Assembly: GCF_019974155.1 (NCBI RefSeq)
Contig: NZ_AP025158.1
Span: 1,922,001-1,986,000, forward strand
Direction: 5' to 3'
DNA length: 64,000 bases
From: Thermus thermophilus
Lineage (GTDB): Bacteria > Deinococcota > Deinococci > Deinococcales > Thermaceae
Part shown: positions 7,774 to 18,246 of the stretch, one piece after another
How positions within the stretch are numbered: position 1 is the first letter of the stretch
Layout: every line of letters begins with the position of its first letter
The notes under the pieces: generated by a model
Database searches by the model: none
Seen by the model: the letters and a program-made list of their open reading frames with translations, nothing else
Told to the model about the DNA's origin: nothing
Program-made: the position numbers and the translations under genes

Positions 7774-9828
7774 ATGAAGCACGAGAACCCTCACCACAAG
7801 CACTCCCACCCCCATTCCGAACCCCAGCACGCGCACCCCTCTGGGGGGCACGCTGCCCACACGGGCCACGACAAGCACGCCGGGCACACCCCGGAGATGT
7901 TCCGGGACCGCTTTTTCGTAAGCCTCCTCCTCACCCTCCCCATCCTCTACTTCTCCGAACACCTCCAAGATTGGTTCGGCTACCGGGCAGCCCAGTTCCC
8001 GGGAAGCGCCTGGGTGAACCCCGTCTTGGGGACGATCCTCTACTTCTACGGCGGCCTGGTCTTCCTAAAGGGGGCGCTTCGCGAGCTTCGGGCGCGCACC
8101 CCCGGGATGATGACCCTCATCGCCCTGGGGATCACCGCGGCCTACGGCTACAGCCTGGCCGTCTCCTTGGGCCTTCCGGGAAAGCCCTTTTACTGGGAGC
8201 TGGCCACGCTCATTGACGTGATGCTCCTCGGGCACTGGCTGGAGATGGCCTCGGTGCAGGCAGCAAGCCGGGCCCTGGAGGAACTCTCCAAGCTCACGCC
8301 CACCACCGCCCACCGGATCTTGGGCGACCGCATAGAAGACATACCCGTCTCCGCCCTCAAAGAGGGGGACCTGATCCTTATCCGCCCCGGGGAGCAGGTG
8401 CCGGCGGACGGGGTGGTGGTGGAGGGCGCTTCCACGATGAACGAGGCCTTCCTCACCGGGGAGTCCCGGCCCGTGCCCAAAGAACCGGGAGACGAGGTGA
8501 TAGCCGGGGCGGTGAACGGGGAGGGCGCCCTCAAGGTCCGGGTCACCCGCACCGGGGAGGCCACCACCCTAAGCCAGATCCTGCGACTGGTACAGGAAGC
8601 CCAAGCCTCCCGGAGCCGCTTCCAGGTCCTGGCAGACCGGGTTGCGGGGTGGCTCTTCTACATCGCCCTTACCCTCGGCACCCTCACCTTCCTCGCCTGG
8701 CTCGCCCTGGGACAGGACTTCAACTTCGCCCTCTCCCTGGCAGTAACCGTGGTGGTCATCGCCTGCCCCCACGCCCTAGGCCTCGCCATCCCCCTGGTCA
8801 TGGTGAACGCCACGGCCCTGGCTGCCCGGCACGGCATCCTGGTCCGGAACCGGGAAGCCTTTGAACGCGCCCGGGAGATCCGCTTCGTGGCCTTGGACAA
8901 GACCGGGACCCTCACCGAGGGGCGCTTCGCCGTTCGGGCGGTCTACGCCCAGGAGGCCTCGGAGGAGGAGGCGCTCTCCCTGGCGGCGGCCCTCGAGGCC
9001 CTCTCGGAGCACCCCCTGGCCCAGGCCATCCTCGAGGCCGCCCAGGCACGGGGTGTTCCCCTCCCCCAGGCCGCGGACTTCCAGGCCATTCCCGGAAAAG
9101 GGGTGGAAGGCGTCCTGGAAGGCAAGAGGTACCGAGTGGGCCGGCCCGAGTGGGCGGAGGAGCTCGGCCTAAAGGTCTCCGAGCCCTTGAAGCGGGGGCT
9201 TAAGGAGGCCGAGGCCCGCGGGGAAAGCGTGGTGGCCCTGATGGACGAGGCGCAGGTCCTGGCCTTCCTCGCCTTGGCCGACCGCATCCGCCCCTCCGCC
9301 AAGGAGGCCATCCAGCGCCTTAAGGCCATGGGGCTCACCCCGGTCATGATCACCGGGGACGCCGAGGCCGTGGCCAAAACCGTGGCCCAGGAGCTGGGGA
9401 TAGAACGCTACCACGCCCGGGTCCTCCCGGAGGAGAAGGCCCGGCGGGTGCGGGAGCTCAAGCGGGAGGGCCCCACCGCCTTCGTGGGGGACGGCATCAA
9501 CGACGCCCCCGCCCTCCTCGAGGCCGACCTCGGCATCGCCATCGGGGCGGGGACCCACGTGGCCATAGAGGCGGCGGACCTGGTGCTGGTGGAGAGCGAC
9601 CCCCTGGACGTGGTCCGCGCCCTGACGCTCGCCCGGGCCACCTACGCCAAAATGGTGCAGAACCTCTTCTGGGCCACGGGCTACAACGCCATCGCCCTCC
9701 CCCTCGCCGCCGGGGTGGCCTACCCTTGGGGGATCGTCCTCTCCCCAGCGGTGGGGGCGCTTTTCATGAGCCTTTCCACCGTCATCGTGGCCCTAAACGC
9801 CATGCTCCTAAGACGGGTGCGGCTTTAA
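7774..9828 (+). CDS. copB: CopB-type copper-translocating P-type ATPase
   Basis: A 684-residue P1B ATPase. The N-terminus (1-50) is a His-rich tail with repeated HxH motifs rather than a CxxC domain. Catalytic motifs are TGES (A domain), the membrane metal motif CPH in [14 protein letters not shown], the phosphorylation motif DKTGTLTEG, the SEHPLA motif and [10 protein letters not shown]. The CPH rather than CPC motif and the His-rich N-terminus are characteristic of CopB exporters of Cu(II)/Cu(I)/Ag(I). AAGGAGG lies upstream of the ATG. It closes the copper locus; sufS begins 16 nt after its stop but is functionally unrelated. Confidence 0.95.
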   Translation: MKHENPHHKHSHPHSEPQHAHPSGGHAAHTGHDKHAGHTPEMFRDRFFVSLLLTLPILYFSEHLQDWFGYRAAQFPGSAWVNPVLGTILYFYGGLVFLKGALRELRARTPGMMTLIALGITAAYGYSLAVSLGLPGKPFYWELATLIDVMLLGHWLEMASVQAASRALEELSKLTPTTAHRILGDRIEDIPVSALKEGDLILIRPGEQVPADGVVVEGASTMNEAFLTGESRPVPKEPGDEVIAGAVNGEGALKVRVTRTGEATTLSQILRLVQEAQASRSRFQVLADRVAGWLFYIALTLGTLTFLAWLALGQDFNFALSLAVTVVVIACPHALGLAIPLVMVNATALAARHGILVRNREAFERAREIRFVALDKTGTLTEGRFAVRAVYAQEASEEEALSLAAALEALSEHPLAQAILEAAQARGVPLPQAADFQAIPGKGVEGVLEGKRYRVGRPEWAEELGLKVSEPLKRGLKEAEARGESVVALMDEAQVLAFLALADRIRPSAKEAIQRLKAMGLTPVMITGDAEAVAKTVAQELGIERYHARVLPEEKARRVRELKREGPTAFVGDGINDAPALLEADLGIAIGAGTHVAIEAADLVLVESDPLDVVRALTLARATYAKMVQNLFWATGYNAIALPLAAGVAYPWGIVLSPAVGALFMSLSTVIVALNAMLLRRVRL

Positions 9829-9843
9829 GGCTAAACTTAAGGC

Positions 9844-11058
9844 ATGGACCTAAGCTCCCTGAGGGAGGACTTCCCCCTCCTCGCCAAGCGCCCCGAGCTC
9901 GTCTACCTGGACTCCGCCGCCACGAGCCAGAAGCCGAGGCGGGTCATAGAGGCCCTGAAGCGCTACTACGAGGAGCAAAACGCCAACGTCCACCGGGGGG
10001 CCTACCGCCTCTCCGTGGAGGCCACGGAGGCCTACGAGGAGGCGCGGCGCCGCCTGGCCCGCTTCCTCCACGCCGAGCCCCGGGAGATCGTCTTCGTGCG
10101 CAACACCACGGAGGCCATGAACCTGGTGGCCTACGCCTGGGGCCTTAGGAACCTTAAGGAGGGGGACGAGGTCCTGGTCACGGAGATGGAGCACCATGCG
10201 GGCCTCGTCCCCTGGCACCTGGTGGCGGGCCTCAAGGGGGCCAAGGTGAAGGCCATCCCCCTCACCGAGGAAGGCCGCCTGGACCTAAGCGCCTTGGACG
10301 ACCTCCTCACGGAAAGGACCAAGGTGGTCTCCCTGGTCCACATGTCCAACGTCCTCGGCACCATCAACCCCGTGGCCGAGATCGCCAAGAAGGCCAAGGA
10401 AGTGGGGGCCCTCGTGGTGGTGGACGGGGCCCAGTCCGCCCCCCACCTCCCCGTGGACGTCCAGGCCCTTGGCGCCGACTTCTTCGCCCTTTCCGGGCAC
10501 AAGATGCTCGGGCCCACGGGGGCCGGGGTCCTTTGGGGGCGGTACGAGGTCCTGGAGGGGATGATGCCCTTCTTGGGGGGCGGGGAGATGATCCGGGAGG
10601 TCCACGTGGACCGCTCCACCTACGCCCCCCCGCCCCAGCGCTTTGAGGCGGGCACCCCCCCCATCGCCGAGGCCATCGCCCTGGGCGAGGCCGCGGCCTA
10701 CCTCATGGAAGTCGGGATGGAAAAGGTCTTCGCCCACGACCGGGCCCTTCTGGCGTACGCCCTAGAGCGCCTGGAGGAGGTGCCGCGCCTCCGGGTCTAC
10801 GGGCCCAGGGGCGAGGACCGGGGCGGGGTCATCCCCTTCACCTTAGGCCGCCTCCACGCCCACGACCTCGCCACCTTCCTGGACCAGGAGGGGATCGCCG
10901 TGAGGGCGGGCCACCACTGCGCCCAACCCCTCCACCGGAAGCTCGGCCTTGCGGCCACCGCCCGGGCGAGCTTTTACCTCTACAACACGAAGGAAGAGGT
11001 AGACCGCTTCGTGGAAGCCCTCCTAAGGATAGAGGCCAAGTACCGGGCCTGGCTATAA
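9844..11058 (+). CDS. sufS: Cysteine desulfurase SufS
   Basis: A 404-residue PLP enzyme that releases sulfur from cysteine as a protein persulfide. It shows LDSAATSQKP at the N-terminus, the PLP-binding lysine in ALSGHKMLGPTG, and the catalytic cysteine in GHHCAQPL, all typical of group II desulfurases. SufU follows after 7 nt, an arrangement typical of SufS-SufU systems where SufU accepts the sulfur. SufBCD genes are not in the window. Confidence 0.95.
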   Translation: MDLSSLREDFPLLAKRPELVYLDSAATSQKPRRVIEALKRYYEEQNANVHRGAYRLSVEATEAYEEARRRLARFLHAEPREIVFVRNTTEAMNLVAYAWGLRNLKEGDEVLVTEMEHHAGLVPWHLVAGLKGAKVKAIPLTEEGRLDLSALDDLLTERTKVVSLVHMSNVLGTINPVAEIAKKAKEVGALVVVDGAQSAPHLPVDVQALGADFFALSGHKMLGPTGAGVLWGRYEVLEGMMPFLGGGEMIREVHVDRSTYAPPPQRFEAGTPPIAEAIALGEAAAYLMEVGMEKVFAHDRALLAYALERLEEVPRLRVYGPRGEDRGGVIPFTLGRLHAHDLATFLDQEGIAVRAGHHCAQPLHRKLGLAATARASFYLYNTKEEVDRFVEALLRIEAKYRAWL

Positions 11059-11065
11059 TGGACCA

Positions 11066-11482
11066 ATGAGCGTCCTTGACGAGCTTTACCGGGAGATCCT
11101 CCTGGACCACTACCAGAGCCCCAGGAACTTCGGGGTTCTGCCCCAGGCCACCAAGCGGGCCGGGGGGATGAACCCCTCCTGCGGGGACCAGGTGGAGGTG
11201 ATGGTGCTCCTGGAGGGGGACACCATCGCCGACATCCGCTTCCAGGGCCAGGGGTGCGCCATCAGCACGGCGAGCGCCTCCCTCATGACCGAGGCGGTAA
11301 AGGGCAAGAAGGTGGCGGAGGCTCTGGAGCTATCCCGCAAGTTCCAGGCCATGGTGGTGGAAGGGGCCCCCCCGGACCCCGCCTTGGGCGACCTCCTCGC
11401 CCTCCAGGGGGTGGCCAAGCTCCCCGCCCGGGTGAAGTGCGCCACCCTGGCCTGGCACGCCCTGGAGGAGGCCTTAAGGTGA
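11066..11482 (+). CDS. sufU: SufU sulfurtransferase/Fe-S assembly protein
   Basis: A 138-residue IscU-like protein with the three conserved metal-ligand cysteines in NPSCGDQVEV, GQGCAIS and KCATLAW, plus the Asp of CGD. The spacing and the insert between the second and third cysteine identify SufU rather than IscU. It accepts sulfur from SufS through a zinc site. It overlaps the next start (GTG at 11479) by 4 nt. Confidence 0.93.
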   Translation: MSVLDELYREILLDHYQSPRNFGVLPQATKRAGGMNPSCGDQVEVMVLLEGDTIADIRFQGQGCAISTASASLMTEAVKGKKVAEALELSRKFQAMVVEGAPPDPALGDLLALQGVAKLPARVKCATLAWHALEEALR

Positions 11483-11685
11483 AGCGCTACCCGGCCCACA
11501 AGGTGACGCCCCTCCTGGTGGCCCACCCCGACCTCATGGAGGCCTGGAAGGAGGCGGCCAAGGAGGGCCGGATCCGGGCCAAGACCCTGGGGCGGGAGAA
11601 CGTGGTCATCGTGGAGGACCCAGGCCTCATCGCCCGCCTCGAGGCCTTGGGCCTCAAGGGCGAGCCCGTGGTGGAGGAAGCATGA
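11479..11685 (+). CDS. Hypothetical small protein in the suf operon
   Basis: A 68-residue basic protein starting at GTG 11479, which overlaps the sufU stop (GTGA), and overlapping the next ATG at 11682. The sequence (KRYPAHKVTPLLVAHPDLMEAW onward) is soluble with no membrane segment and no motif I recognise. The tight coupling on both sides supports it being a real gene, perhaps accessory to sulfur trafficking or to the hydrolase. No function is assigned. Confidence 0.65.
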   Translation: MKRYPAHKVTPLLVAHPDLMEAWKEAAKEGRIRAKTLGRENVVIVEDPGLIARLEALGLKGEPVVEEA

Positions 11686-12392
11686 GGGGCGTGGTCTTCC
11701 TGCACGCCTTCCCCTATAGCCCCAGGATGTGGGAGGGCGAGGTGGCCCTCCTCAAGACCCGTCTCCCCGTCCTCGCCCCCCACTACCTGGGCCTTTCCCT
11801 GGGGAAGGCCGCCGAGAAGGTGCTAGGGGAGATGGACGAGGCGGGGCTGGAGCAGGCGGTCTTCGTGGGGCTCTCCATGGGGGGGTACCTCGTCTTTGAG
11901 CTCTTCCGGAAGGCCCCGGAGCGCTTCTTGGGGATGGTCCTCTCCAGCACCCGGGCGGGGCCCGACAGCGAGGAGGCCAAGCGGAACCGCTACGCCCTAA
12001 GGGAGCGGGTCCTGAAGGAAGGGGTGGGCTTCCTGCCCGAAGCCCTCCTCCCAAGCCACCTGGGCCGAACCACCCAGGCCGCCAAGCCCGAGGTGGTGGG
12101 GAAGGCGAGAGCCCTCATCCTGGAGGCCTCCCCCGAGGCCGTGGCGGAAACCCTCGCCGCCCTGGCGGAAAGGCCCGACTCCACCCCCCTCCTTCCCCGG
12201 ATGGGGGTGCCCGCCCTGGTCCTCGTGGGGGAAGAGGACACCCTCACCCCCCCGGAGGAAGCCAGGCGCATGTGGAAGGCCCTCCCCGACGCCCGCATGC
12301 TCATCCTCCCGGAGACGGGCCACCTGGCCAACCTGGAAAACCCCAAGGCCTTCCGCACCGCGCTTCTGGGCTTCCTCGCCGAGTTCTTTTAA
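11682..12392 (+). CDS. Alpha/beta-fold hydrolase
   Basis: A 236-residue alpha/beta hydrolase. The nucleophile elbow is FVGLSMGGY (Ser about residue 65), the acid follows VLVGEEDTLTPP, and the catalytic His is in ETGHLANLENP. A cap insertion lies between about 100 and 160. The substrate cannot be deduced. It is the last gene of the sufS-sufU-small ORF operon and its end overlaps the convergent Uma2-family gene by 4 nt. Confidence 0.9.
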   Translation: MRGVVFLHAFPYSPRMWEGEVALLKTRLPVLAPHYLGLSLGKAAEKVLGEMDEAGLEQAVFVGLSMGGYLVFELFRKAPERFLGMVLSSTRAGPDSEEAKRNRYALRERVLKEGVGFLPEALLPSHLGRTTQAAKPEVVGKARALILEASPEAVAETLAALAERPDSTPLLPRMGVPALVLVGEEDTLTPPEEARRMWKALPDARMLILPETGHLANLENPKAFRTALLGFLAEFF

Positions 12393-12925
12393 AGCCGGAA
12401 GGCGTCCTCGAGGGAGAGGCGAAGGTCCAAACAGGGCACGTACACCTCCTCGGCCTCCTCCTCCACAAACCCCTCCGGGGTGAGGTGGTAGGCGGTGAAG
12501 CGGCACCTCTCCGGGTCCACCAGGAGGTAGACCTGGAGGCTATCCAGACTCAGGTACATGGCCCGTTTTTCCCTGCGGTCCAAGGCCTCGGTGGCGGGGG
12601 AGAGGACCTCCACCACGGCACAGGGGGCTTCCTCGTAGTACGGGTGGGGCGGGCCTTCCCCGCAGACCACCATCACGTCCGGGTAGTAGACCGCCTCGTC
12701 CCGGATGCGAAGCTTCATGTCGCTCATGTAGACCCGGCACCCCCGGGGCCTGGCCGCCTCCAGGAAGCGGGCGGCCACGTTCAGGGCCACGCGGTTGTGG
12801 AGGGCGCTGGCCCCGGCCATGGCGTAGGGAAAGCCCCGGTAGAACTCCCGCTTCACGGGGCTTTTCGCTTCCTCCTCCAGGTAGCGCTCCAGGGAAAGGG
12901 GCTTTCGGGCGAGCATTTTCTCCAT
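12389..12925 (-). CDS. Uma2-family (DUF820) putative restriction-endonuclease-fold protein
   Basis: A 178-residue protein with the PD-(D/E)xK-like core: VYYPDVMVVCG (Asp), AVVEVLSPATEALDRREKRAMYL (Glu and Lys), and an N-terminal EFYRGFPYAM. These are the signature segments of the Uma2/DUF820 family, which is expanded in Thermus and cyanobacteria; the biological role is not known. GGAGGT 3 nt before the ATG at 12925 fixes the start. A second member lies at 45141. Confidence 0.85.
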   Translation of the reverse strand: MEKMLARKPLSLERYLEEEAKSPVKREFYRGFPYAMAGASALHNRVALNVAARFLEAARPRGCRVYMSDMKLRIRDEAVYYPDVMVVCGEGPPHPYYEEAPCAVVEVLSPATEALDRREKRAMYLSLDSLQVYLLVDPERCRFTAYHLTPEGFVEEEAEEVYVPCLDLRLSLEDAFRL

Positions 12926-12960
12926 GCTACCTCCGGACCCCCTCCCCTTTCGCTTCCTTC

Positions 12961-13037
12961 GCCCGGCTGGTCCGAGGAAGCCCCTTGAAAACCCTTTGCC
13001 GGGGCCCCCATGCCGGCGCAAGCCGGCATGGGGTGGC
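12961..13037 (-). repeat. Intergenic hairpin repeat downstream of gpsA
   Basis: Immediately 3' of gpsA is a 12-bp stem (CCCCATGCCGGC 13006-13017 with GCCGGCATGGGG 13022-13033, 4-nt loop) followed, in the minus direction, by GGGGCCCCGGCAAAGGG and a GCTTCCTCGG segment. The same element recurs downstream of rtcB at 62335 with compensating base changes in the stem, so it is a dispersed structured repeat. It may act as a terminator or a 3' end stabiliser. Confidence 0.75.
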
Positions 13038-13038
13038 C

Positions 13039-14007
13039 TCACTCCTCCTTGGGCTCCCGGGCCATGAGGGCCCTGAGGGCCGCCAGAGGGTCCAGGCCCT
13101 CGTAGGCCACCCCGTGGACCGCCTCGGCGATGGGAAGCTCCACGCCCCGGGCCTTCCCCCAGGCCACCATGGCCTTCACCGCGTAGAGCCCCTCCACCAC
13201 CCCCCGGTCCTCCAGACGCTCCCGGGCCTCCCCCCGCACGAGCCGCTCCCCCGCCCCGCGGTTTCGCGAAAGGGGGCTGTAGGCCGTGGCCAGGAGGTCC
13301 CCAAGGCCCGCAAGCCCGTAGAAGGTGGCCTCCTCTCCCCCAAGGGCGGTGCCGAAGCGGACCATCTCCTTAAGGCCCCGGGTGAGGAGGGCGGCCTTGG
13401 CGTTGTCCCCAAGCCTAAGCCCGTCCACCATCCCCGCCGCCAGGGCCAGGACGTTCTTCACCGCCCCCCCGAGCTCCACCCCCCGCCGGTCCCGGCCGGT
13501 GTAGACCCGGAAGGTGGGCCCGGAGAAGAGGGCCTGGACCCGCCGGGCGAGGTCCTCCGGCCCCGCGGCCACGCTCGCCGTGGGGAGGAAGCGGGCCACC
13601 TCCTCGGCGTGGTTGGGGCCAGAGAGGGCCACGGCGGGCCTTTGGGTCAGGGCCTCCACCACCTCCGAGGGCGTCCGGACCCCCTCCTCCTCGTAAAAGA
13701 GGCCCTTGGTGGCGGAGACGTACCAGGGGGCCGGGGGAAGGCCGGCCAAGGTCTCCCGGAGGGCCTTGGAGGGCACCGCCACCACGGCGAGCTCCGCCCC
13801 CTCCAGGGCCTCCTCGGGGTCGTGGGTGGGGTAGAGGTAGGCGGGAAGGGCCACCCCCGGGAGGTAGTCCCGGTTCTCCCGCATGACCTTCAGGGCCTCC
13901 GCCTGCTCCCTCCGCCGGGCCCAGAGGGCCGTGGGAACCCCTTTGCTGGAGAGGAGCACGGCCAAGGCCGTCCCCCAGGCCCCCGCCCCCAGGACCGCCA
14001 CCCTCAT
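13039..14007 (-). CDS. gpsA: Glycerol-3-phosphate dehydrogenase [NAD(P)+]
   Basis: A 322-residue enzyme that makes sn-glycerol-3-phosphate from dihydroxyacetone phosphate for phospholipids. It begins with the dinucleotide motif VLGAGAWGTALA, and carries ALSGPNHAEE, the catalytic lysine region GGAVKNVLALAAG and the GLGDL segment. Its start overlaps the stop of the upstream membrane protein gene by 4 nt. With plsX nearby it fits lipid precursor synthesis. Confidence 0.95.
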   Translation of the reverse strand: MRVAVLGAGAWGTALAVLLSSKGVPTALWARRREQAEALKVMRENRDYLPGVALPAYLYPTHDPEEALEGAELAVVAVPSKALRETLAGLPPAPWYVSATKGLFYEEEGVRTPSEVVEALTQRPAVALSGPNHAEEVARFLPTASVAAGPEDLARRVQALFSGPTFRVYTGRDRRGVELGGAVKNVLALAAGMVDGLRLGDNAKAALLTRGLKEMVRFGTALGGEEATFYGLAGLGDLLATAYSPLSRNRGAGERLVRGEARERLEDRGVVEGLYAVKAMVAWGKARGVELPIAEAVHGVAYEGLDPLAALRALMAREPKEE

Positions 14008-15008
14008 AGGAGGAAGACCACCTCCCAGGCCTCGTACCAGGCGGCGGCGAGGAGGAAAAGCGCCCCCAGGTAGAAGGCGAGGAGAAGCCCCCTGAGCCCC
14101 GACCTGTACCCCTCCCTCCGGAGGGTCTTCGCCAGGAGCACGAGCCCCCCAAAGGTCACCAAGATGTAGGCCTGAAGCTCCAGGACCAGGGTGGGCAGGT
14201 GGAAGAGGAAGGCGTTCCCGAGAAGGGCCGGGGAGAGGGCGAAGCCAAAGGCGAAGTAGCGGAGAGCATTGAGGAGGAGCACGGGAACCCCGAAAAGCAG
14301 GGCAGGGAGGAACCCCGTGAGGAAAAGCCCCTGGCTGAAATTCCAGTGAAAGATGACCCCAGCGAGGACCAAAACGCCCTTCCCCACCGCCTCCCGGAGG
14401 CCGATGGCCTCCAAAGCGCCCCCGAAGAGGACCTGCACCGCCCGGGCGAGCTCGGGCATGGCGTAGGCGAGAAGGCTCCCCAGGGCGAAGAGGCCGTAGA
14501 GGAAGAGGTTGGTGAAGAGGTAAAGGCCCCTGTGGGAAAGGACCAAGGCCCAGGCCTCAAGAAGCCACGCCCGGAAGGGGGAGGGCCTGAGGAGGAGGAG
14601 GGCCCAGAAGAGGGAGAGGAGGAGAAAGCCCCACCCCGCAAGGGGGGTAAGGAGGTAGGCGGGCACCCCAAGCCCCTCGGGGCGGAAGTAGACCCGCCTG
14701 GCCTCCCCCCCTTCCAGGACCACCACCACCTCCCCCACCTCCTCCCCCAGGGCCGCCGGGAAGAAGACCCGGTTTCCCTCCACCTTCGGGGCCTGGAGGT
14801 TCACGGAAAGCCCCTCGGGAGGGGGAGGAAAGAGGGCGAAGCGCTCAAGGAGCCTCGGGGCCTCCTCCGGAGGGGCCCTAAGGACCTCCTCGAGGCTCGG
14901 GGAGAGCTCCCCCCTAAGCCAGCGGGCCACGGCCTCTTTGGCCGCTTCCTCCGGGCCCGCCAGGGCAAGGGAAAAGAGGGCGAGGAGAAGGGGGCTAAGC
15001 AAGCGCAT
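14004..15008 (-). CDS. Multi-pass membrane protein with signal peptide, possibly SpoIIM/DUF95-like
   Basis: A 334-residue protein: a signal peptide (1-17), an extracytoplasmic domain of about 110 residues, and then at least six hydrophobic segments from about residue 115 to the end. The last half (the long loop-helix region ending AFYLGALFLLAAAWYEAWEV) resembles stage II sporulation protein M/DUF95 membrane proteins, but the match is weak by eye. It is coupled to gpsA by a 4-nt overlap and follows pyrE by 1 nt, giving the order pyrF-pyrE-this gene-gpsA. Confidence 0.7.
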   Translation of the reverse strand: MRLLSPLLLALFSLALAGPEEAAKEAVARWLRGELSPSLEEVLRAPPEEAPRLLERFALFPPPPEGLSVNLQAPKVEGNRVFFPAALGEEVGEVVVVLEGGEARRVYFRPEGLGVPAYLLTPLAGWGFLLLSLFWALLLLRPSPFRAWLLEAWALVLSHRGLYLFTNLFLYGLFALGSLLAYAMPELARAVQVLFGGALEAIGLREAVGKGVLVLAGVIFHWNFSQGLFLTGFLPALLFGVPVLLLNALRYFAFGFALSPALLGNAFLFHLPTLVLELQAYILVTFGGLVLLAKTLRREGYRSGLRGLLLAFYLGALFLLAAAWYEAWEVVFLL

Positions 15009-15009
15009 C

Positions 15010-15561
15010 CTAGACCTCCTCCAAGGGCACCCCCTCCCGGCAGAGGGGGCAGGCCTCCTCGGGGTACTGGGGGAACTCCAAGGCGAGGAGGGCGCGGAAG
15101 GGCACCCCGAAGTCCACCCTCCCCCCGCTTCGGTCCACGATGGCCCCCACGCCCACCAGCACCCCGCCCAAGGCCTCCGCCGCCCGGATGGCCTTGCGGA
15201 CGCTTTCCCCGGTGGTCACCACGTCCTCCACCGCCAGGAAGCGGTCCCCGGGGTTCACGGTGAGCCCCTTGCGGATGAGCATCCCCCCCCTCCCGTCCTT
15301 CTCGGCGAAGAGGGCCCGGGCCCCGAGGGCCTTCGCCACCACGAAGGAGAGGACCACGCCCCCGATGGCGGGGGCGATGACGAAGTCCACCCTCTCCTCC
15401 TCAAAGAGCTTGGCCAGGGCCTCCCCCACCGCCTCGGCGTAGAGGGGGTGCTGGAGGAGGGCCGCCGACTGCAAAAAGAGGGGGGAGTGGAGGCCCGACC
15501 TCAGGAGGAAGTGGCCCTCCAAAAGAGCCCCCGTCCTCCGGTAAAGCTCCAGGACGTCCAT
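15010..15561 (-). CDS. pyrE: Orotate phosphoribosyltransferase
   Basis: A 183-residue enzyme of UMP synthesis. The PRPP-binding signature is FLAVEDVVTTGESV (about 100-113); the N-terminal half has the orotate-binding FLLRSGLHSPLFLQ pattern. It follows pyrF after 5 nt, so the last two steps of UMP synthesis are cotranscribed. A C-terminal CPLCREG motif (CxxC) suggests a small metal or disulfide site, as in some long-form archaeal and thermophile enzymes. Confidence 0.93.
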   Translation of the reverse strand: MDVLELYRRTGALLEGHFLLRSGLHSPLFLQSAALLQHPLYAEAVGEALAKLFEEERVDFVIAPAIGGVVLSFVVAKALGARALFAEKDGRGGMLIRKGLTVNPGDRFLAVEDVVTTGESVRKAIRAAEALGGVLVGVGAIVDRSGGRVDFGVPFRALLALEFPQYPEEACPLCREGVPLEEV

Positions 15562-15566
15562 CCCCC

Positions 15567-16340
15567 CTACTCTACCAGAGCCTTCAAGAGGGCCTCCGCC
15601 GCCTCCAGGGCGGCCTTTAGGTCCGGCCTTCCTTCGGGGTAGTAGAGGGCCCGGCTCGCGGCGAGGAGAAGCCCCGCCCCCTTGAGGGGCCTTCCCCCCT
15701 GGGCCCCCACCCCGGGGAGGAGGAGGGGGGCGTGGGGCGCCCTTTCCCGCACCCCGGCCACGGCCTCCGGGTAGGTGGCCCCCACCACCATCCCCACCCG
15801 GCTCCAGGGGCCCTCCCGGTACCCTTCCCCCTCCCGCTCCAGGGCCTCGGCCAAGTGGAGGTAGAGGGGCCTCCCCTCCACGGGGAGGTCCTGGAGAAAG
15901 CCGGAGCCGGGGTTAGAGGTCTTCGCTAGGACGAAGACCCCGCCCCCCGTGCGGGAGGCCGCCTGGAAGAAGGGCTTGAGGGCGTCTAGGCCCAGGTACG
16001 GGTTCACGGTGAGGGCGCTTCCCGGGAAGGCCTCCAGGTAGGCCCGGGCGTAGGCCTCGGCGGTGGAGCCGATGTCCCCCCGCTTCCCGTCAAAAATCAC
16101 GGGAAGCCCCATGACCCGGGAGGCGCTGGCGAGCTCCCATAGGAGGGCCATCCCCTCAGGGCCCAAGGCCTCAAAGAAGGCGAGCTGGAACTTGGCCGCC
16201 GCAAGGCGCGGGGCCAGGGCCTCGAGGAGCTCCAGGGTGTAGCGGCGGATGTGGGCCAAGGGCTCGGGGCCGTGGAGCTTGGGCCTCGGGTCCACCCCGA
16301 GAACGAGGGGCGGCCGGGAAAGGGCCTCCAGGAAGTCCAT
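15567..16340 (-). CDS. pyrF: Orotidine 5'-phosphate decarboxylase
   Basis: A 258-residue type-2-like decarboxylase that forms UMP. It begins [20 protein letters not shown] and has the catalytic segment [14 protein letters not shown] with the Lys-Asp pair, followed by [10 protein letters not shown]. The longer reading frame upstream (to 16622) runs into the 16S terminators and is not coding, so ATG at 16340 is the start. The 16S terminators lie just upstream, so pyrF needs its own promoter within 16341-16478; GTTGACG-like TTGACG is absent, but CTATAGGGGTTGACG sits directly before the start on the plus strand reading, and I cannot assign a promoter confidently. Confidence 0.93.
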   Translation of the reverse strand: MDFLEALSRPPLVLGVDPRPKLHGPEPLAHIRRYTLELLEALAPRLAAAKFQLAFFEALGPEGMALLWELASASRVMGLPVIFDGKRGDIGSTAEAYARAYLEAFPGSALTVNPYLGLDALKPFFQAASRTGGGVFVLAKTSNPGSGFLQDLPVEGRPLYLHLAEALEREGEGYREGPWSRVGMVVGATYPEAVAGVRERAPHAPLLLPGVGAQGGRPLKGAGLLLAASRALYYPEGRPDLKAALEAAEALLKALVE

Positions 16341-16478
16341 GGGCTTCACTATAGGGGTTGACGCCCCGAACGCCCAAGAGGACCCAGGCCCTTCTGCAAA
16401 ACGCTGAAAGCACCGCGGGCTGGACCAGCACCTCGGGCCACCCCCACCCCGAGCCCTTACCCAACGTGCACGGCCTTT

Positions 16479-16541
16479 AAAAAAAGCCCCGCCGGGGCCT
16501 GGCCTCGGCGGGGAAAAAAAGCACCCCCCCAAGGGGGGTGC
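16479..16541 (-). terminator. Tandem intrinsic terminators of the 16S rRNA gene
   Basis: In the minus direction two hairpins each end in seven Ts. The first has arms GCACCCCCC/GGGGGGTGC (16521-16541) followed by T7 at 16514-16520. The second has arms CCCCGCCG/CGGCGGGG (16487-16513) followed by a T7 run at 16479-16485. Such doubled terminators are usual after rRNA genes and separate it from pyrF. Confidence 0.9.
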
Positions 16542-16562
16542 GCTGCCAGCGGAGCGGGGCGG

Positions 16563-16583
16563 CTTGAAAGCGCGGGAACAGGC
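16563..16583 (-). other. 3' arm of the 16S rRNA processing stem
   Basis: This 21-nt arm (plus strand starts CTTGAAAGCGCGGG, ends ACAGGC) is the exact inverted complement of 18157-18177 on the other side of the gene. In the transcript the two arms pair to form the long stem cut by RNase III before final 16S trimming. Confidence 0.85.
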
Positions 16584-16594
16584 TTTTGTTTGCT

Positions 16595-18120
<1,526 letters not shown>

Positions 18121-18156
18121 TCAACGCCCTAAAAGGGCGTAGGACGCAGATGCTTG

Positions 18157-18177
18157 GCCTGTTCCCGCGCTTTCAAG
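18157..18177 (-). other. 5' arm of the 16S rRNA processing stem
   Basis: Twenty-one nucleotides (GCCTGTTCCCGCGC followed by TTTCAAG on the plus strand) exactly complementary to 16563-16583. It lies in the 5' leader between promoter and mature 16S. Confidence 0.85.
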
Positions 18178-18208
18178 ATCCCCCGCCGGCCCTGCCGGCG
18201 CAACTATG

Positions 18209-18237
18209 AATCTACCAAGCCCCCCTCCTTCTGTCAA
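18209..18237 (-). promoter_or_regulatory. 16S rRNA promoter
   Basis: On the minus strand TTGACA (18232-18237) and TAGATT (18209-18214) are separated by exactly 17 nt. The sequence downstream of the -10 (CATAGTTGCGCC) is GC-rich. Transcription would start near 18202, leaving a leader of about 80 nt. The promoter backs onto the plus-strand PIG-L deacetylase gene. Confidence 0.85.
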
Positions 18238-18246
18238 GATGGGGGC

